Positions 1 to 7,786 are shown, counted from the first letter of the stretch. The stretch is DNA of 36,195 bases from CAZWUZ01 sp964637655 [NCBI: uncultured bacterium] (GCA_964637655.1 CAZWUZ010000003.1:7268-43462), one strand, 5' to 3'. Notes: generated from the sequence alone by a model not told the origin. Program-made: numbers and translations.

Positions 1-262
1 GTTTCCCCTCACGACGCGGTGCGTCGCTGCGCGGTTTGCCGCTCCACGCCGGCTTGCCAGCAAAGGCCGGTTTCCCCTCACGACGCGGTGCGTCGCTGCG
101 CGGTTTGCCGCTCCACGCCGGCTTGCCAGCAAAGGCCGGTTTCCCCTCACGACGCGGTGCGTCGCTGCGCGGTTTGCCGCTCCACGCCGGCTTGCCAGCA
201 AAGGCCGGTTTCCCCTCACGACGCGGTGCGTCGCTGCGCGGTTTGCCGCTCCACGCCGGCTT
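1..262. repeat. 69-bp tandem repeat, at least 3.8 copies
   Basis: Units start at 1, 70, 139 and 208 with an exact 69-bp period. The first three are essentially identical; the last diverges after about 262. Each unit carries CCCCTCAC followed by the palindrome CGACGC-GGT-GCGTCG (12-26 in the first unit). The period is a multiple of three, so copy number can change without breaking the minus-strand frame. The array probably continues to the left of the window. There are no spacers, so it is not a CRISPR array. Confidence 0.93.
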
Positions 263-352
263 CCCCGCATGCGCCGGTTTGCTGCCCGCGCGCGCGCCGC
301 CGCCGGGTTGCCGCACTCCGCCCTTTTTGCGCCACACCTTTTTTTCTGTCAT
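1..352 (-). CDS. Basic repeat-rich N-terminal region of an unidentified protein (partial, runs off left edge)
   Basis: Reading leftward from an ATG at 352-350 the frame stays open to base 1, so the 3' end lies outside the window. The protein begins MTEKKVWRKKGGVRQPGGG, then enters identical 23-residue repeats made of KPAFAGKPAWSG followed by KPRSDAPRREG. Three complete repeat junctions are visible and a shorter variant comes first. The sequence is highly basic and rich in Lys, Arg, Pro and Gly, with no predicted folded domain. A GGAGG ribosome-binding site at 362-358 sits 5 nt before the ATG, and an extended -10 (TGG TATACT, 374-369) lies just upstream. Good start signals and an exact 69-bp (23-codon) period support real coding. 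Such tails occur on RNA-binding enzymes such as pseudouridine synthases or helicases, but the catalytic part is not visible, so the function is unknown. Confidence 0.6.
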   Translation of the reverse strand, partial: MTEKKVWRKKGGVRQPGGGARAGSKPAHAGKPAWSGKPRSDAPRREGKPAFAGKPAWSGKPRSDAPRREGKPAFAGKPAWSGKPRSDAPRREGKPAFAGKPAWSGKPRSDAPRREGK

Positions 353-368
353 GACCGCCTCCGCAGGC

Positions 369-377
369 AGTATACCA
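369..377 (-). promoter_or_regulatory. Extended -10 promoter for the left-edge repeat protein
   Basis: On the minus strand TGG precedes TATACT (374-369), an extended -10 element. No convincing -35 is seen. The predicted start near 362 coincides with the GGAGG ribosome-binding site (362-358), implying a very short leader. It overlaps the opposing mtgA promoter region. Confidence 0.45.
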
Positions 378-390
378 TACCGGCTCTCAG

Positions 391-419
391 TTGACGCGCA
401 CTGACGGAAGAGGTATACC
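391..419 (+). promoter_or_regulatory. Sigma-70 promoter of mtgA, possibly leaderless
   Basis: TTGACG (391-396), a 17-bp spacer and TATACC (414-419) form a good sigma-70 promoter. Only nine bases separate the -10 box from the mtgA ATG at 429, so transcription should begin at or within a few bases of the start codon. Confidence 0.6.
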
Positions 420-428
420 GCCGCGGTC

Positions 429-1139
429 ATGGGAAAACGCGGTTGCCGGTCCTGCCTCACCTGGACGTTCCGACTCTGCTGGCGCCTCAGTTGCCTCGCC
501 GTGCTGCTTGCGGTACTGGGGCCGGTCTGTCTCATCCTGCCGCTACGCTGGCTGCCGCCGGCCGGCACGATGTTCATGGGTATCCGTACGGTCGAACGCG
601 CTGCCGCGCGCACCTGGCCGCCCGTCCCGTACCGCGACTGGGAACCGCTGGCCAATATCTCGCGCAATCTGCAGCGCGCGGCAGTCGCCAGCGAGGACGC
701 GACGTTCTACCAGCACCACGGTTTCGATATCAGGCAGATCAAAGAGGCATGGCGCACCCGGCAGCGCGGCGGGCGCATGCGCGGCGCGTCGACCATTACC
801 CAGCAGCTGGCGAAGAACCTGTTTCTCTGCGCGGGCGGCGGGTTCGTGCGCAAGGGGGTCGAAGCGTATCTCACCGTCTGGCTGGAGCTGCTCCTCCCCA
901 AGGCGCGCATCCTCGAACTCTATCTCAACAGCGCGGAGTGGGGGCCGGGCCTGTTCGGTGCCGAGGCGGCGGCGCGCCACTGGTTCCGCAAGCCGGCGGC
1001 GGAACTGACGGCGGTGGAGGCGGCGCGCCTCGCTGCCATTCTCCCCAGCCCGCAGAAGTGGAGCCCGCACGGCCGCTACGCGGGGAGCCGGGTCGGCTTC
1101 CTCACCGGGCGCATGCGCGGCATCCCGGCGGCGAATTGA
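429..1139 (+). CDS. mtgA: Monofunctional biosynthetic peptidoglycan transglycosylase
   Basis: This is a GT51 glycosyltransferase that polymerises lipid II into glycan strands at the outer face of the inner membrane. It has 236 residues, close to E. coli MtgA (about 242). One N-terminal membrane segment lies at about 15-40. Family motifs follow: EDATFYQHHGFD (89-100, with catalytic Glu89), RGASTITQQLAKNLF (118-132), and the region from R141 to LELYLN (162-167) and EWG (170-172). There is no transpeptidase domain, so crosslinking must be done elsewhere. The promoter's -10 box ends nine bases before this ATG and the nearest purine-rich stretch (407-413) would lie upstream of the transcript start, so translation may be leaderless. 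The stop codon overlaps the next gene's promoter. Confidence 0.95.
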   Translation: MGKRGCRSCLTWTFRLCWRLSCLAVLLAVLGPVCLILPLRWLPPAGTMFMGIRTVERAAARTWPPVPYRDWEPLANISRNLQRAAVASEDATFYQHHGFDIRQIKEAWRTRQRGGRMRGASTITQQLAKNLFLCAGGGFVRKGVEAYLTVWLELLLPKARILELYLNSAEWGPGLFGAEAAARHWFRKPAAELTAVEAARLAAILPSPQKWSPHGRYAGSRVGFLTGRMRGIPAAN

Positions 1140-1164
1140 CATGTTCCCGTCGGTGCGCTACAAT
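1136..1164 (+). promoter_or_regulatory. Sigma-70 promoter of the UPF0145 gene
   Basis: TTGACA (1136-1141), a 17-bp spacer and TACAAT (1159-1164) are nearly consensus. The -35 box overlaps the TGA stop of mtgA. The predicted start is near 1171, ahead of GGAGG at 1181-1185. Confidence 0.8.
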
Positions 1165-1194
1165 GCGCCACTGACGAAACGGAGGCCATACCCC

Positions 1195-1803
1195 ATGCAA
1201 TGCTATCTGCATCCCGACCAGGGCGCGGTGCACATCTGTCTTTCCTGCAACCGCCCCATCAGCGACGCCTGCAAGGAAGAGTTCAAGGGTGAGATTTTCT
1301 GCCGCCCCTGTTTCAATGAAGTGAAGGAGCGCAAGGAACACGAACGCGTTTCGTTCACCACCACCAGTTCGTTCGAGGGGAAGCAGATCTCGAAATACTA
1401 CGGGGTGGTTACCTCGCAGGTGGCGGTGGCGGTCGACATTCTCGAGTCGCTCGCGGCCACCATCGACCTCGATGGCGGGCGGCATCAGGACTACGAGAAG
1501 GAATTCCGCCGTGCCAAGCGCACCGCCATGGCGGAACTCGCCAACCGCGCCAAGAAGCTCGGCGCCAACGGCGTCGTCGGCCTGAAACTCGACGTCGTCT
1601 CCGTCAAGGGAAACCTGTTCCTCGTCATTCTCGCCGGCACCGCCGTCGAGGTCGACAATCTCGAACCCAACAGCACATACCCGTTATCCGGCGGGCCGGA
1701 CCGGCAGTCCTGCCCGCCGTCCGTCTGTCATGCGATTTTGACAGTCGCGGCGACAGGTGCTACAGTGAAACACGCACGAAAGGAGACCCGCACGCCACGA
1801 TAG
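1195..1803 (+). CDS. UPF0145 (YbjQ-like) protein with N-terminal zinc ribbon
   Basis: The start is ATG 1195, with GGAGG nine bases upstream and a consensus promoter before it; an earlier in-frame ATG at 1141 lies within the promoter. The product has 202 residues. Residues 3-39 hold Cys3, His6, Cys15, Cys18, Cys26, Cys36 and Cys39, a B-box-like zinc-binding pattern. Residues about 52-155 match the YbjQ/UPF0145 fold (formerly DUF74): FEGKQI, YYGVVTSQ, YEKEFRRAKRTAMAEL, LGANGVVG and the closing AGTAVEV. The function of this pentamer-forming family is not established. The last 40 or so residues do not resemble the family and run across the promoter of the next gene, so the true end may once have been earlier. 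Confidence 0.85.
   Translation: MQCYLHPDQGAVHICLSCNRPISDACKEEFKGEIFCRPCFNEVKERKEHERVSFTTTSSFEGKQISKYYGVVTSQVAVAVDILESLAATIDLDGGRHQDYEKEFRRAKRTAMAELANRAKKLGANGVVGLKLDVVSVKGNLFLVILAGTAVEVDNLEPNSTYPLSGGPDRQSCPPSVCHAILTVAATGATVKHARKETRTPR
1738..1766 (+). promoter_or_regulatory. Sigma-70 promoter of the glucan phosphorylase gene
   Basis: TTGACA (1738-1743), a 17-bp spacer and TACAGT (1761-1766), with TGC directly before the -10 (extended -10). It lies within the 3' coding tail of the preceding gene. The predicted start is near 1773, giving a leader of about 84 nt. Confidence 0.75.
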
Positions 1804-1856
1804 CACCCGACGCCGGCAGACGCCGTGCCCACCACCCTTCCGGAGGACTGCAGACC

Positions 1857-4800
1857 ATGGCCGCACGTTCGTATCTCGACGCCCGCACGGGCAACTTCAT
1901 CATCGAAAACTACAACTGGGCAAAACCGTTTTCCAACTTTCTTCCCGGCATTGCGGGAAAATGGGGCGTGCCCGCCTGGGTCTACTACCTCAACCGCGGG
2001 CAGGTGATTTCGTCGGCCGGGGTCAAGGACAAGAACGGACAGATCATCGAATTCTATTCCTTCAACAAGGCGCACATGCGCATTTTCCATGAGGGCTATC
2101 GTACCTTCCTGCGCGAGGGCGGCACCGTCTACGAACCGTTCTGCAAGACACGCGACCGCGCGGTGCGACAGACTCTTGCCGTCGGCGCCGCAGAGCTGAC
2201 GCTGCACGAGCGGAATCCTGCCGCCGGCTGGGAAACAGACGTTGTCTATTACCCGCTTCCCAACCTGCCCTTTGCCGGCCTGGTGCGCGAACTGACGGTG
2301 CGCAACAGCACGAAACGATCGCGGCGGCTGGAATGGCTCGACGGACTGGCGCGTATCCTGCCGCACGGTCTCGATCTCAACCGCACCAAGACCAGTCCGC
2401 GCCATATCGAGGGGATGATGGGGGTCGTGCCCGTCGGCCCGGTCAATCTCTTCCGCCTGCGCCAGACCCCCGACGACAGCGAGCAGGTCGGTCTGCTGAC
2501 CGGCGGCAATTTCCATTTTGCGGCAGCCCCCGCCACCGCACGCACATTCGTCGATCCCGAGGCAATCTTCGGCGATGCAGTCAATTACGATACCCCGTGG
2601 GTGTTCACCACGGACGGGCTCGCCGGCGTGCGCCGGCAGCCGCAGTACCGTTTCAACAAAACCCCCTGCGCCTTTGCCGGCGGCACCGTCACCCTGCCAC
2701 CGGGCGGCGCACTGCGGGTCGTCTCGGTTATCGGCTACGTGGCCACCGATGAGGCAGCGCGCCGGCTGCCGCGCCAGCTGACGCGCACGGTGCTCGCGCG
2801 CAAACGTGTGGAGAACCGGCAGGTGATCGACGAGATCGGGCAGCGCTGCTTCACCGTCTCGTCCGACCCGGTATTTGACGCCTACTGCCGTTATGATTTT
2901 CTCGACAACGTCATCCGCGGCGGCATGCCCGAGATGTTTCCGGTCAAGGACGGGAAGAGCGCGTTTTACACCTACTCGCGGCAGAACGGCGACCTCGAGC
3001 GTGACTACCACTTTTTCGTGGTCGAACCGACCTACCTGTCGCAAGGTACCGGACATTATCGCAGCGTGCTGCAGAACCGCCGCACCGATACGTGGTTTTT
3101 CCCCGAGACAGAGGACGCCAACCTGAAGATATTCCTCAACCTCGTGCAGTTCGACGGCTATAATCCGCTCGAGGTGAAAGGGCTGGAGTATACCGTCGCC
3201 GACCGCACCCCGGTGCGCCGCTGGCTGGCGCGGCAGGTGCCGCGCGCCGCCGACCGGGCGCGCCTCACCGCGCTGCTCGACAAACCCTTCACCCCGGGCG
3301 CGCTGGTCATGCAGCTCGAGGAAGCGGGCGCGCTGAAGAACATCTCGCGGGATGAAGCGCTGCGCGCCATCCTCGCGCATTGCCGCGAGGGAGAACTCGG
3401 GGCGCTGCACGAGGGGTTCTGGGTCGACCACTGGCATTACAACCTCGACCTGATCGACATCTACCTGATGGTCTATCCCGACCGCCTGCGGCAACTGTTG
3501 CTCGGCGGACGCGACTATTCCTATTTCGACGATCCCGACATCATCCTGCCGCGCGACAGAAAATCGGTTGACGCGCACGGGAAGATCCGCCGCTACGGCG
3601 CAGTGGTGCGCGACCCGGAAAAACTCGCGCGCGCCAAAGCGCGTGTCACCGATCCCTACCGCGCGCGCACGCGCCACGGAAAAGGAGAGGTCTACCGCAC
3701 GAACCTGCTGGTGAAACTGCTGACCATCACCGTCAACCGCCTCGCCACGCTCGATCCCGCCGGCACGGGCACCGAGATGGAGGCGGGCAAGCCGGGCTGG
3801 AACGACTCGATGAACGGGCTCCCCGGGCTGTTCGGGTCGGCGCTCTGCGAGACGCTCGAACTGCGCAAGGCCGTGCGCTTCCTGCAGGGCGCGCTGGCGA
3901 AACTCGACGCGCGCACCACGGTGCCTGTCTACGCGGAACTGGCGCAGTTCATGCACCAATTGCAGCCGGCGCTGCGCGCGCGGGCGCGGGTCCGCGGCGA
4001 AGCCGCTGCTTTCCGCTACTGGCAGACCGCCAACACCCTCAAAGAGACGTACCGCGAACAGACCCGTCTGGGCATCAGCGGGCGTGAGGAGACGCTGAGC
4101 ATCGCGCAATTGCGGACGTTTCTCGCTGCCGCACGGGCAGTGCTTGACGCCATCTTCGCCCCTGAAGGCCGCCGCCGGGTGCTCTCCCCGCAGGGGGTCC
4201 CCTACACCTACTTCGTCAACGATGTCGTCAAGGCGCAGAAAACCGCGGGCAAAAGCCATCTCGGGTATCCGCTGGTGAAACCGCTCTCGTTCCGTCAGCG
4301 CCCGGTAAAACTTTTCCTCGAGGGTGCGGTGCACTGGATGAAGGACCGTCCGGAGGAGGCGCGGCATATCTATCGCGCGGTACGCCGCTCGGACATCTTC
4401 GACCGCAAACTGCAGATGTACAAATCGTGCGAGAACATGACGGGGGAATCATTCGAACTCGGGCGCGCCGTCGGCGCCTACCCGCGCGGCTGGATCGAGA
4501 ACGAGTCGATCTACCTGCACATGGAATACAAGTACCTGCTCGAGATTCTGCGCAGCGGCCTGTGCGACGAGTTCTGGGCGGACGCTAAAACGACGCTGAT
4601 GCCGTTCCTCGACCCGGCGGTGTACGGGCGTTCGACACTCGAGGGGGCGTCCTTCATCGTCTCCAGCGCCTACCACGACAAGCGCTATCACGGACAGGCG
4701 TTCCAGCCCCGCCTCTCGGGCATCACCTGCGAATTCCTGCACATCTGGGTGCTGGCTGTGGCGGGTGAACGGCCGTTCCGCTGTGACGATGCTACCGGCG

Positions 4801-5135
4801 AATTGCGCCTGGAACTCGCGCCGCGGCTGCCGGGCTGGCTCTTCACAACGACGGCGCGCACGGTCGATTACCACGACCCGCAGGACGGCTGGGAACGGAT
4901 TACCGTGCCGAAGAACGCCTTTGCCTGCAAGTTCCTCGGGCGCACCCTGGTGGTCTACCACAACCGTGCGCGGCGGAACACCTACGGAAAAACCGGGGTT
5001 TGCCCGGTGCGGTATGTTCTGCAGTATCGCGACGGGCGGCGCGTTGCCGTCGACAGTGCGACCGTAGCGGGGCAGACGGCTCACGATGTGCGTGACGGTC
5101 TGATCAAGCGTCTCGAAGTCACACTGGCGCCGTAG
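1857..5135 (+). CDS. GH94-like glycoside phosphorylase (clan GH-Q; cellobiose/beta-glucan phosphorylase type)
   Basis: The 1092-residue product resembles the long inverting phosphorylases around GH94, including the GH149 and GH161 beta-1,3-glucan phosphorylase groups. These split beta-glucosides with phosphate to give alpha-glucose 1-phosphate. The N-terminal beta-sandwich opens with YLDARTGNFIIENYNWAKPF, typical of this clan. The (alpha/alpha)6 catalytic part contains GKPGWNDSMNGLPGLFGS; Asp650 in the WND triplet (648-650) is at the position of the general acid. No signal peptide is seen, so it should act in the cytoplasm. ATG 1857 follows a GGAGG. The substrate cannot be read from sequence. 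A small membrane protein gene follows 14 bases later and probably shares its transcript. Confidence 0.85.
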   Translation: MAARSYLDARTGNFIIENYNWAKPFSNFLPGIAGKWGVPAWVYYLNRGQVISSAGVKDKNGQIIEFYSFNKAHMRIFHEGYRTFLREGGTVYEPFCKTRDRAVRQTLAVGAAELTLHERNPAAGWETDVVYYPLPNLPFAGLVRELTVRNSTKRSRRLEWLDGLARILPHGLDLNRTKTSPRHIEGMMGVVPVGPVNLFRLRQTPDDSEQVGLLTGGNFHFAAAPATARTFVDPEAIFGDAVNYDTPWVFTTDGLAGVRRQPQYRFNKTPCAFAGGTVTLPPGGALRVVSVIGYVATDEAARRLPRQLTRTVLARKRVENRQVIDEIGQRCFTVSSDPVFDAYCRYDFLDNVIRGGMPEMFPVKDGKSAFYTYSRQNGDLERDYHFFVVEPTYLSQGTGHYRSVLQNRRTDTWFFPETEDANLKIFLNLVQFDGYNPLEVKGLEYTVADRTPVRRWLARQVPRAADRARLTALLDKPFTPGALVMQLEEAGALKNISRDEALRAILAHCREGELGALHEGFWVDHWHYNLDLIDIYLMVYPDRLRQLLLGGRDYSYFDDPDIILPRDRKSVDAHGKIRRYGAVVRDPEKLARAKARVTDPYRARTRHGKGEVYRTNLLVKLLTITVNRLATLDPAGTGTEMEAGKPGWNDSMNGLPGLFGSALCETLELRKAVRFLQGALAKLDARTTVPVYAELAQFMHQLQPALRARARVRGEAAAFRYWQTANTLKETYREQTRLGISGREETLSIAQLRTFLAAARAVLDAIFAPEGRRRVLSPQGVPYTYFVNDVVKAQKTAGKSHLGYPLVKPLSFRQRPVKLFLEGAVHWMKDRPEEARHIYRAVRRSDIFDRKLQMYKSCENMTGESFELGRAVGAYPRGWIENESIYLHMEYKYLLEILRSGLCDEFWADAKTTLMPFLDPAVYGRSTLEGASFIVSSAYHDKRYHGQAFQPRLSGITCEFLHIWVLAVAGERPFRCDDATGELRLELAPRLPGWLFTTTARTVDYHDPQDGWERITVPKNAFACKFLGRTLVVYHNRARRNTYGKTGVCPVRYVLQYRDGRRVAVDSATVAGQTAHDVRDGLIKRLEVTLAP

Positions 5136-5149
5136 CCGGAACGACCCGC

Positions 5150-5692
5150 ATGCCGGCACTGCTGGCTGACCTGCTGCTGCTTGCCGGCGGACTGGCCTGC
5201 ATCGGCTGGTACCGGACAACGGTCAATCGCTTTCACCGCGAGGCCCCGCGCGAATACCGTCTTGCCGCTGGTGCCGGGGCAGCAGTTCTGACCCTGCTGC
5301 TCGTGGCCAATACCATTCCGTTCCTGCATGTCGCCGCGGTCGCCGCTGAAGAACACCTGCAGACGTACGGTCCGACCTGGGAGGGGTATCGCCGCCTGGT
5401 GCTGAACCAGGCCGGCATCCTGTTTGGCACGTTTTCGCTCATGGTGCTGTTCCGTCAGGCACTGACCCGCCCGCAGCAGCATCCCGACGACACCCCGCGC
5501 GTGGCAGGACTGCGCCTGCAGCATGCCATGCTGCAACAGGTCGTGGTCAACTACTGGTGGCTGTTGTGTGTTGGCGGTATCGTCGCCGGAACCGTGGCGG
5601 GCAGCGGACCGGTTCTGCTGCTGGCCGTTGAGTTCACCCTGTGCTGGATGGGCACCGGCATCGCCATCCGCCTGCTGACCATCCGGCACTGA
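5150..5692 (+). CDS. Hypothetical integral membrane protein
   Basis: This 180-residue protein is not recognised. Hydrophobic segments at about 3-20, 40-62, 90-106, 130-150 and 153-173 suggest four or five membrane spans, with a charged stretch (108-120) between the third and fourth. No catalytic motif is visible. It follows the phosphorylase gene by 14 bases with only a weak ribosome-binding site, so the two are probably cotranscribed. Whether it functions with the phosphorylase is unknown. Confidence 0.7.
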   Translation: MPALLADLLLLAGGLACIGWYRTTVNRFHREAPREYRLAAGAGAAVLTLLLVANTIPFLHVAAVAAEEHLQTYGPTWEGYRRLVLNQAGILFGTFSLMVLFRQALTRPQQHPDDTPRVAGLRLQHAMLQQVVVNYWWLLCVGGIVAGTVAGSGPVLLLAVEFTLCWMGTGIAIRLLTIRH

Positions 5693-5727
5693 CCGGGAAC
5701 TGCACCACTGCGGTCAGTCAGTGCCGG
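5683..5727. terminator. Inverted repeat between convergent genes, possible bidirectional terminator
   Basis: CCGGCACTGAC (5683-5693) pairs perfectly with GTCAGTGCCGG (5717-5727) across a 23-base loop; an inner alternative pairs 5688-5695 with 5711-5718. It overlaps both stop codons. There is no U-tract, so intrinsic termination would be weak. Confidence 0.45.
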
Positions 5728-7637
5728 TTATAGCGCAGCGTGCCGCCGGCGAGCAGCACATCCATCTGCCGCTCGCTCAATTCGAGCAGACCGTCGCCAA
5801 GGTGTTTTCCCGCCAGCAGCAGCGGCACGCGCCGCGCGCGCTCGACCAGCACCTCGGTAATGCCCTGCACCGTCAGGTGCGAACCCTGTTCCAGCGCCGC
5901 GTAGATTTTTTCATCGATCACCAGCGGGACGATGCCGAAATTGACGAGGTTGGCCGCATGGATGCGCTCGAACGAGCGGGCCAGCACCGCGCGCACCCCG
6001 AGATACATCGGGCAGATGGCCGCATGCTCGCGTGACGAACCCTGCCCGTAGCTGAGTCCCGCCACGACAAATGCCGCCCTGCCCGCGTCACGCAGCACCG
6101 CCGCCTTTTCGTGAAACTGCGGGTCCTGCCGCTCGAACACATACTGCGCGTACTTAGGGATGTTGGAACGGAACTTCAGCCGCGCCCCGGCCGGCATGAT
6201 GTCATCGGTGGTGATCATATCACCCAGTTTGATCACCACCTCGCCGGCCAGGTCGGCGGGGAGTTCGGGCACCTGCGGCGGCGGGCCGATGTTCGGGCCG
6301 CGGCGGATGACCACCCTGTCCCCCTTTTTCGGCGGCACGATGACCAGGGTATCGTCGGCGATGAACTTCTTCGGCATCGTTACGTACGGGAACCGCCCGA
6401 GGGTGCGCGGGTCGGTCACCGTGCCGGTGAGTGCTGATGCGGCCGCCACCGCCGGACTGACCAGGTAGACCCCGGCATCGGCCGTGCCGCTGCGTCCCGC
6501 GAAATTACGGTTGCTCGTGCGCAGCGTAACCGTGCCGCTCGCCGGCGCATGCCCGCTGCCGATGCAGAACCCGCACGCCGATTCGGCGATACGCGCCCCC
6601 GCCTTGACGAGTTCGGCCAGCGCGCCGTTGCGCGAGAGCATTTCCAGCACCTGGCGCGACCCGGGCGCGACGACCAGCGACACGTCGGGGTGTACGGTCT
6701 TCCCCTTGAGCACCTTCGCCGCCAGCATGAGGTCGGTATACGACGAGTTGGTGCAGGACCCGATCACCACCTGGTTGACCTGCGTTTTTTTCAGCGAACA
6801 GATGGTGACTATATTGGCGGGGTTGTGCGGGGCGGCCGCCAGCGGCTGCAGTTTTGCCAGATCGATGTCGATGGTGCGGTCATACGCCGCGTCAGTATCC
6901 GGCAGCAGTTCACGCCACTGCTTTACCCGCCCCTGCGCGGCGAGGAACGCGCGGGTAACCCTGTCGCTGGGGAAAACCGAGGTGGTCACGCCCAGTTCCG
7001 CGCCCATGTTGGTGATGGTCGCGCGCTCGGGCACCGACAGATGTTTCAGGCCGCTGCCGCCGTACTCGACCACCCAGCCGACATTCCCCTTGCTGGTAAG
7101 CAGCGAGAGGACGTGCAGAATGACATCCTTGGCCGAGACCCACGCGGGGAGTTTCCCGTTGAGGTTGATGCGCAGCACCTTCGGCCAGGCCATGGGGAAG
7201 GGGACGCCGGCCATGGCCAGCGCCACTTCGAGCCCGCCGGCGCCGATGGCGAGCATGCCGATCCCCCCTCCCGTCGGGGTGTGGCTGTCGGACCCGAGCA
7301 GCGTTTTGCCGGGCGCCCCGAAGCGCTCGAGATGCACCTGATGGCAGATGCCGTTCCCCGGACGCGAGAAAAGAATCCCGTGCTTCGCCGCCACGCTTTG
7401 CAGGTAGCGGTGGTCGTCGGCATTCTCAAACCCCTGCTGCAGGGTGTTGTGGTCGACGTAGCTGACTGACAGTTCCGTCTTCACCCGCGACAGGCCGAGC
7501 GCCTCGAACTGCAGGTAGGTCATCGTCCCGGTCGCGTCCTGCGTCAGGGTCTGGTCGATGCGGATACCGACCTCCTCGCCCGCGCGCGGCGTGCCCGTGA
7601 CCAGATGTTCATGCAGGATTTTCTCCACCAGGTTCAT
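5718..7637 (-). CDS. Aconitate hydratase, Aquifex type
   Basis: The enzyme isomerises citrate to isocitrate through cis-aconitate in the TCA cycle. The start is ATG 7637 (MNLVEKILHEHLVTG), with CGGAG seven bases upstream; the frame is open further up but that part is non-coding. The 639 residues fit the short Aquifex-type aconitase group rather than the roughly 900-residue AcnA. The [4Fe-4S] ligands are Cys295 (GSCTNSSYTD), Cys355 and Cys358 (ACGFCIGSGHAP). SNRNFAGRSG lies at 375-384, and the C-terminal swivelling domain carries GQGSSREHAA. It is a single gene with its own promoter, convergent with the membrane protein gene and divergent from the monophosphatase. Confidence 0.95.
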   Translation of the reverse strand: MNLVEKILHEHLVTGTPRAGEEVGIRIDQTLTQDATGTMTYLQFEALGLSRVKTELSVSYVDHNTLQQGFENADDHRYLQSVAAKHGILFSRPGNGICHQVHLERFGAPGKTLLGSDSHTPTGGGIGMLAIGAGGLEVALAMAGVPFPMAWPKVLRINLNGKLPAWVSAKDVILHVLSLLTSKGNVGWVVEYGGSGLKHLSVPERATITNMGAELGVTTSVFPSDRVTRAFLAAQGRVKQWRELLPDTDAAYDRTIDIDLAKLQPLAAAPHNPANIVTICSLKKTQVNQVVIGSCTNSSYTDLMLAAKVLKGKTVHPDVSLVVAPGSRQVLEMLSRNGALAELVKAGARIAESACGFCIGSGHAPASGTVTLRTSNRNFAGRSGTADAGVYLVSPAVAAASALTGTVTDPRTLGRFPYVTMPKKFIADDTLVIVPPKKGDRVVIRRGPNIGPPPQVPELPADLAGEVVIKLGDMITTDDIMPAGARLKFRSNIPKYAQYVFERQDPQFHEKAAVLRDAGRAAFVVAGLSYGQGSSREHAAICPMYLGVRAVLARSFERIHAANLVNFGIVPLVIDEKIYAALEQGSHLTVQGITEVLVERARRVPLLLAGKHLGDGLLELSERQMDVLLAGGTLRYNRH

Positions 7638-7673
7638 CGCTCTTCTCCGTTGCCGAGTTGATACCGTCGAGGC

Positions 7674-7703
7674 ATTGTAGCTGCGCGCGCCGGCCGCTGT
7701 CAA
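7674..7703 (-). promoter_or_regulatory. Sigma-70 promoter of the aconitase gene
   Basis: On the minus strand TTGACA (7703-7698), an 18-bp spacer and TACAAT (7679-7674). The predicted start is near 7667, about 30 nt before the ATG. Confidence 0.75.
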
Positions 7704-7721
7704 TTGCCCGCCGCCCGTCGG

Positions 7722-7727
7722 TATGAT
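7722..7727 (+). promoter_or_regulatory. Possible -10 box for the monophosphatase gene
   Basis: TATGAT is a good -10 hexamer in the divergent region, but no matching -35 is found at 16-18 bp. It lies just outside the aconitase -35 box, so the two promoters would be close together. Confidence 0.35.
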
Positions 7728-7765
7728 AGGGTGCTGCTGCGGCACCATGCCGCCCGGAGTTGACC

Positions 7766-7786
7766 ATGCAGCAGGTGCGGCGATGA
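7766..7786 (+). CDS. Six-residue upstream reading frame overlapping the monophosphatase start
   Basis: ATG 7766 opens MQQVRR and ends in a TGA that overlaps the next ATG as ATGA (7783-7786). It has a better ribosome-binding site (GGAG 7756-7759, six bases before the ATG) than the downstream gene (AGGTG 7773-7777). It could feed ribosomes to that gene by coupling. Only the sequence arrangement supports it. Confidence 0.3.
   Translation: MQQVRR

Noticed and set aside
1-262. Possible CRISPR array
   Set aside because: Units are contiguous 69-bp copies with no variable spacers and no cas genes.
19-404. Plus-strand Cys-rich repeat frames within the 69-bp array
   Set aside because: Any frame is open because the period is a multiple of three; only the minus-strand frame has start signals and a plausible composition.
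1141-1194. Earlier ATG (1141) as the start of the UPF0145 gene
   Set aside because: It overlaps the promoter for the gene and would precede the predicted transcript start; ATG 1195 has the GGAGG.
1728-4367. 879-codon open frame on the minus strand
   Set aside because: It is antisense to the phosphorylase, has no domain signature and reflects third-position GC bias.
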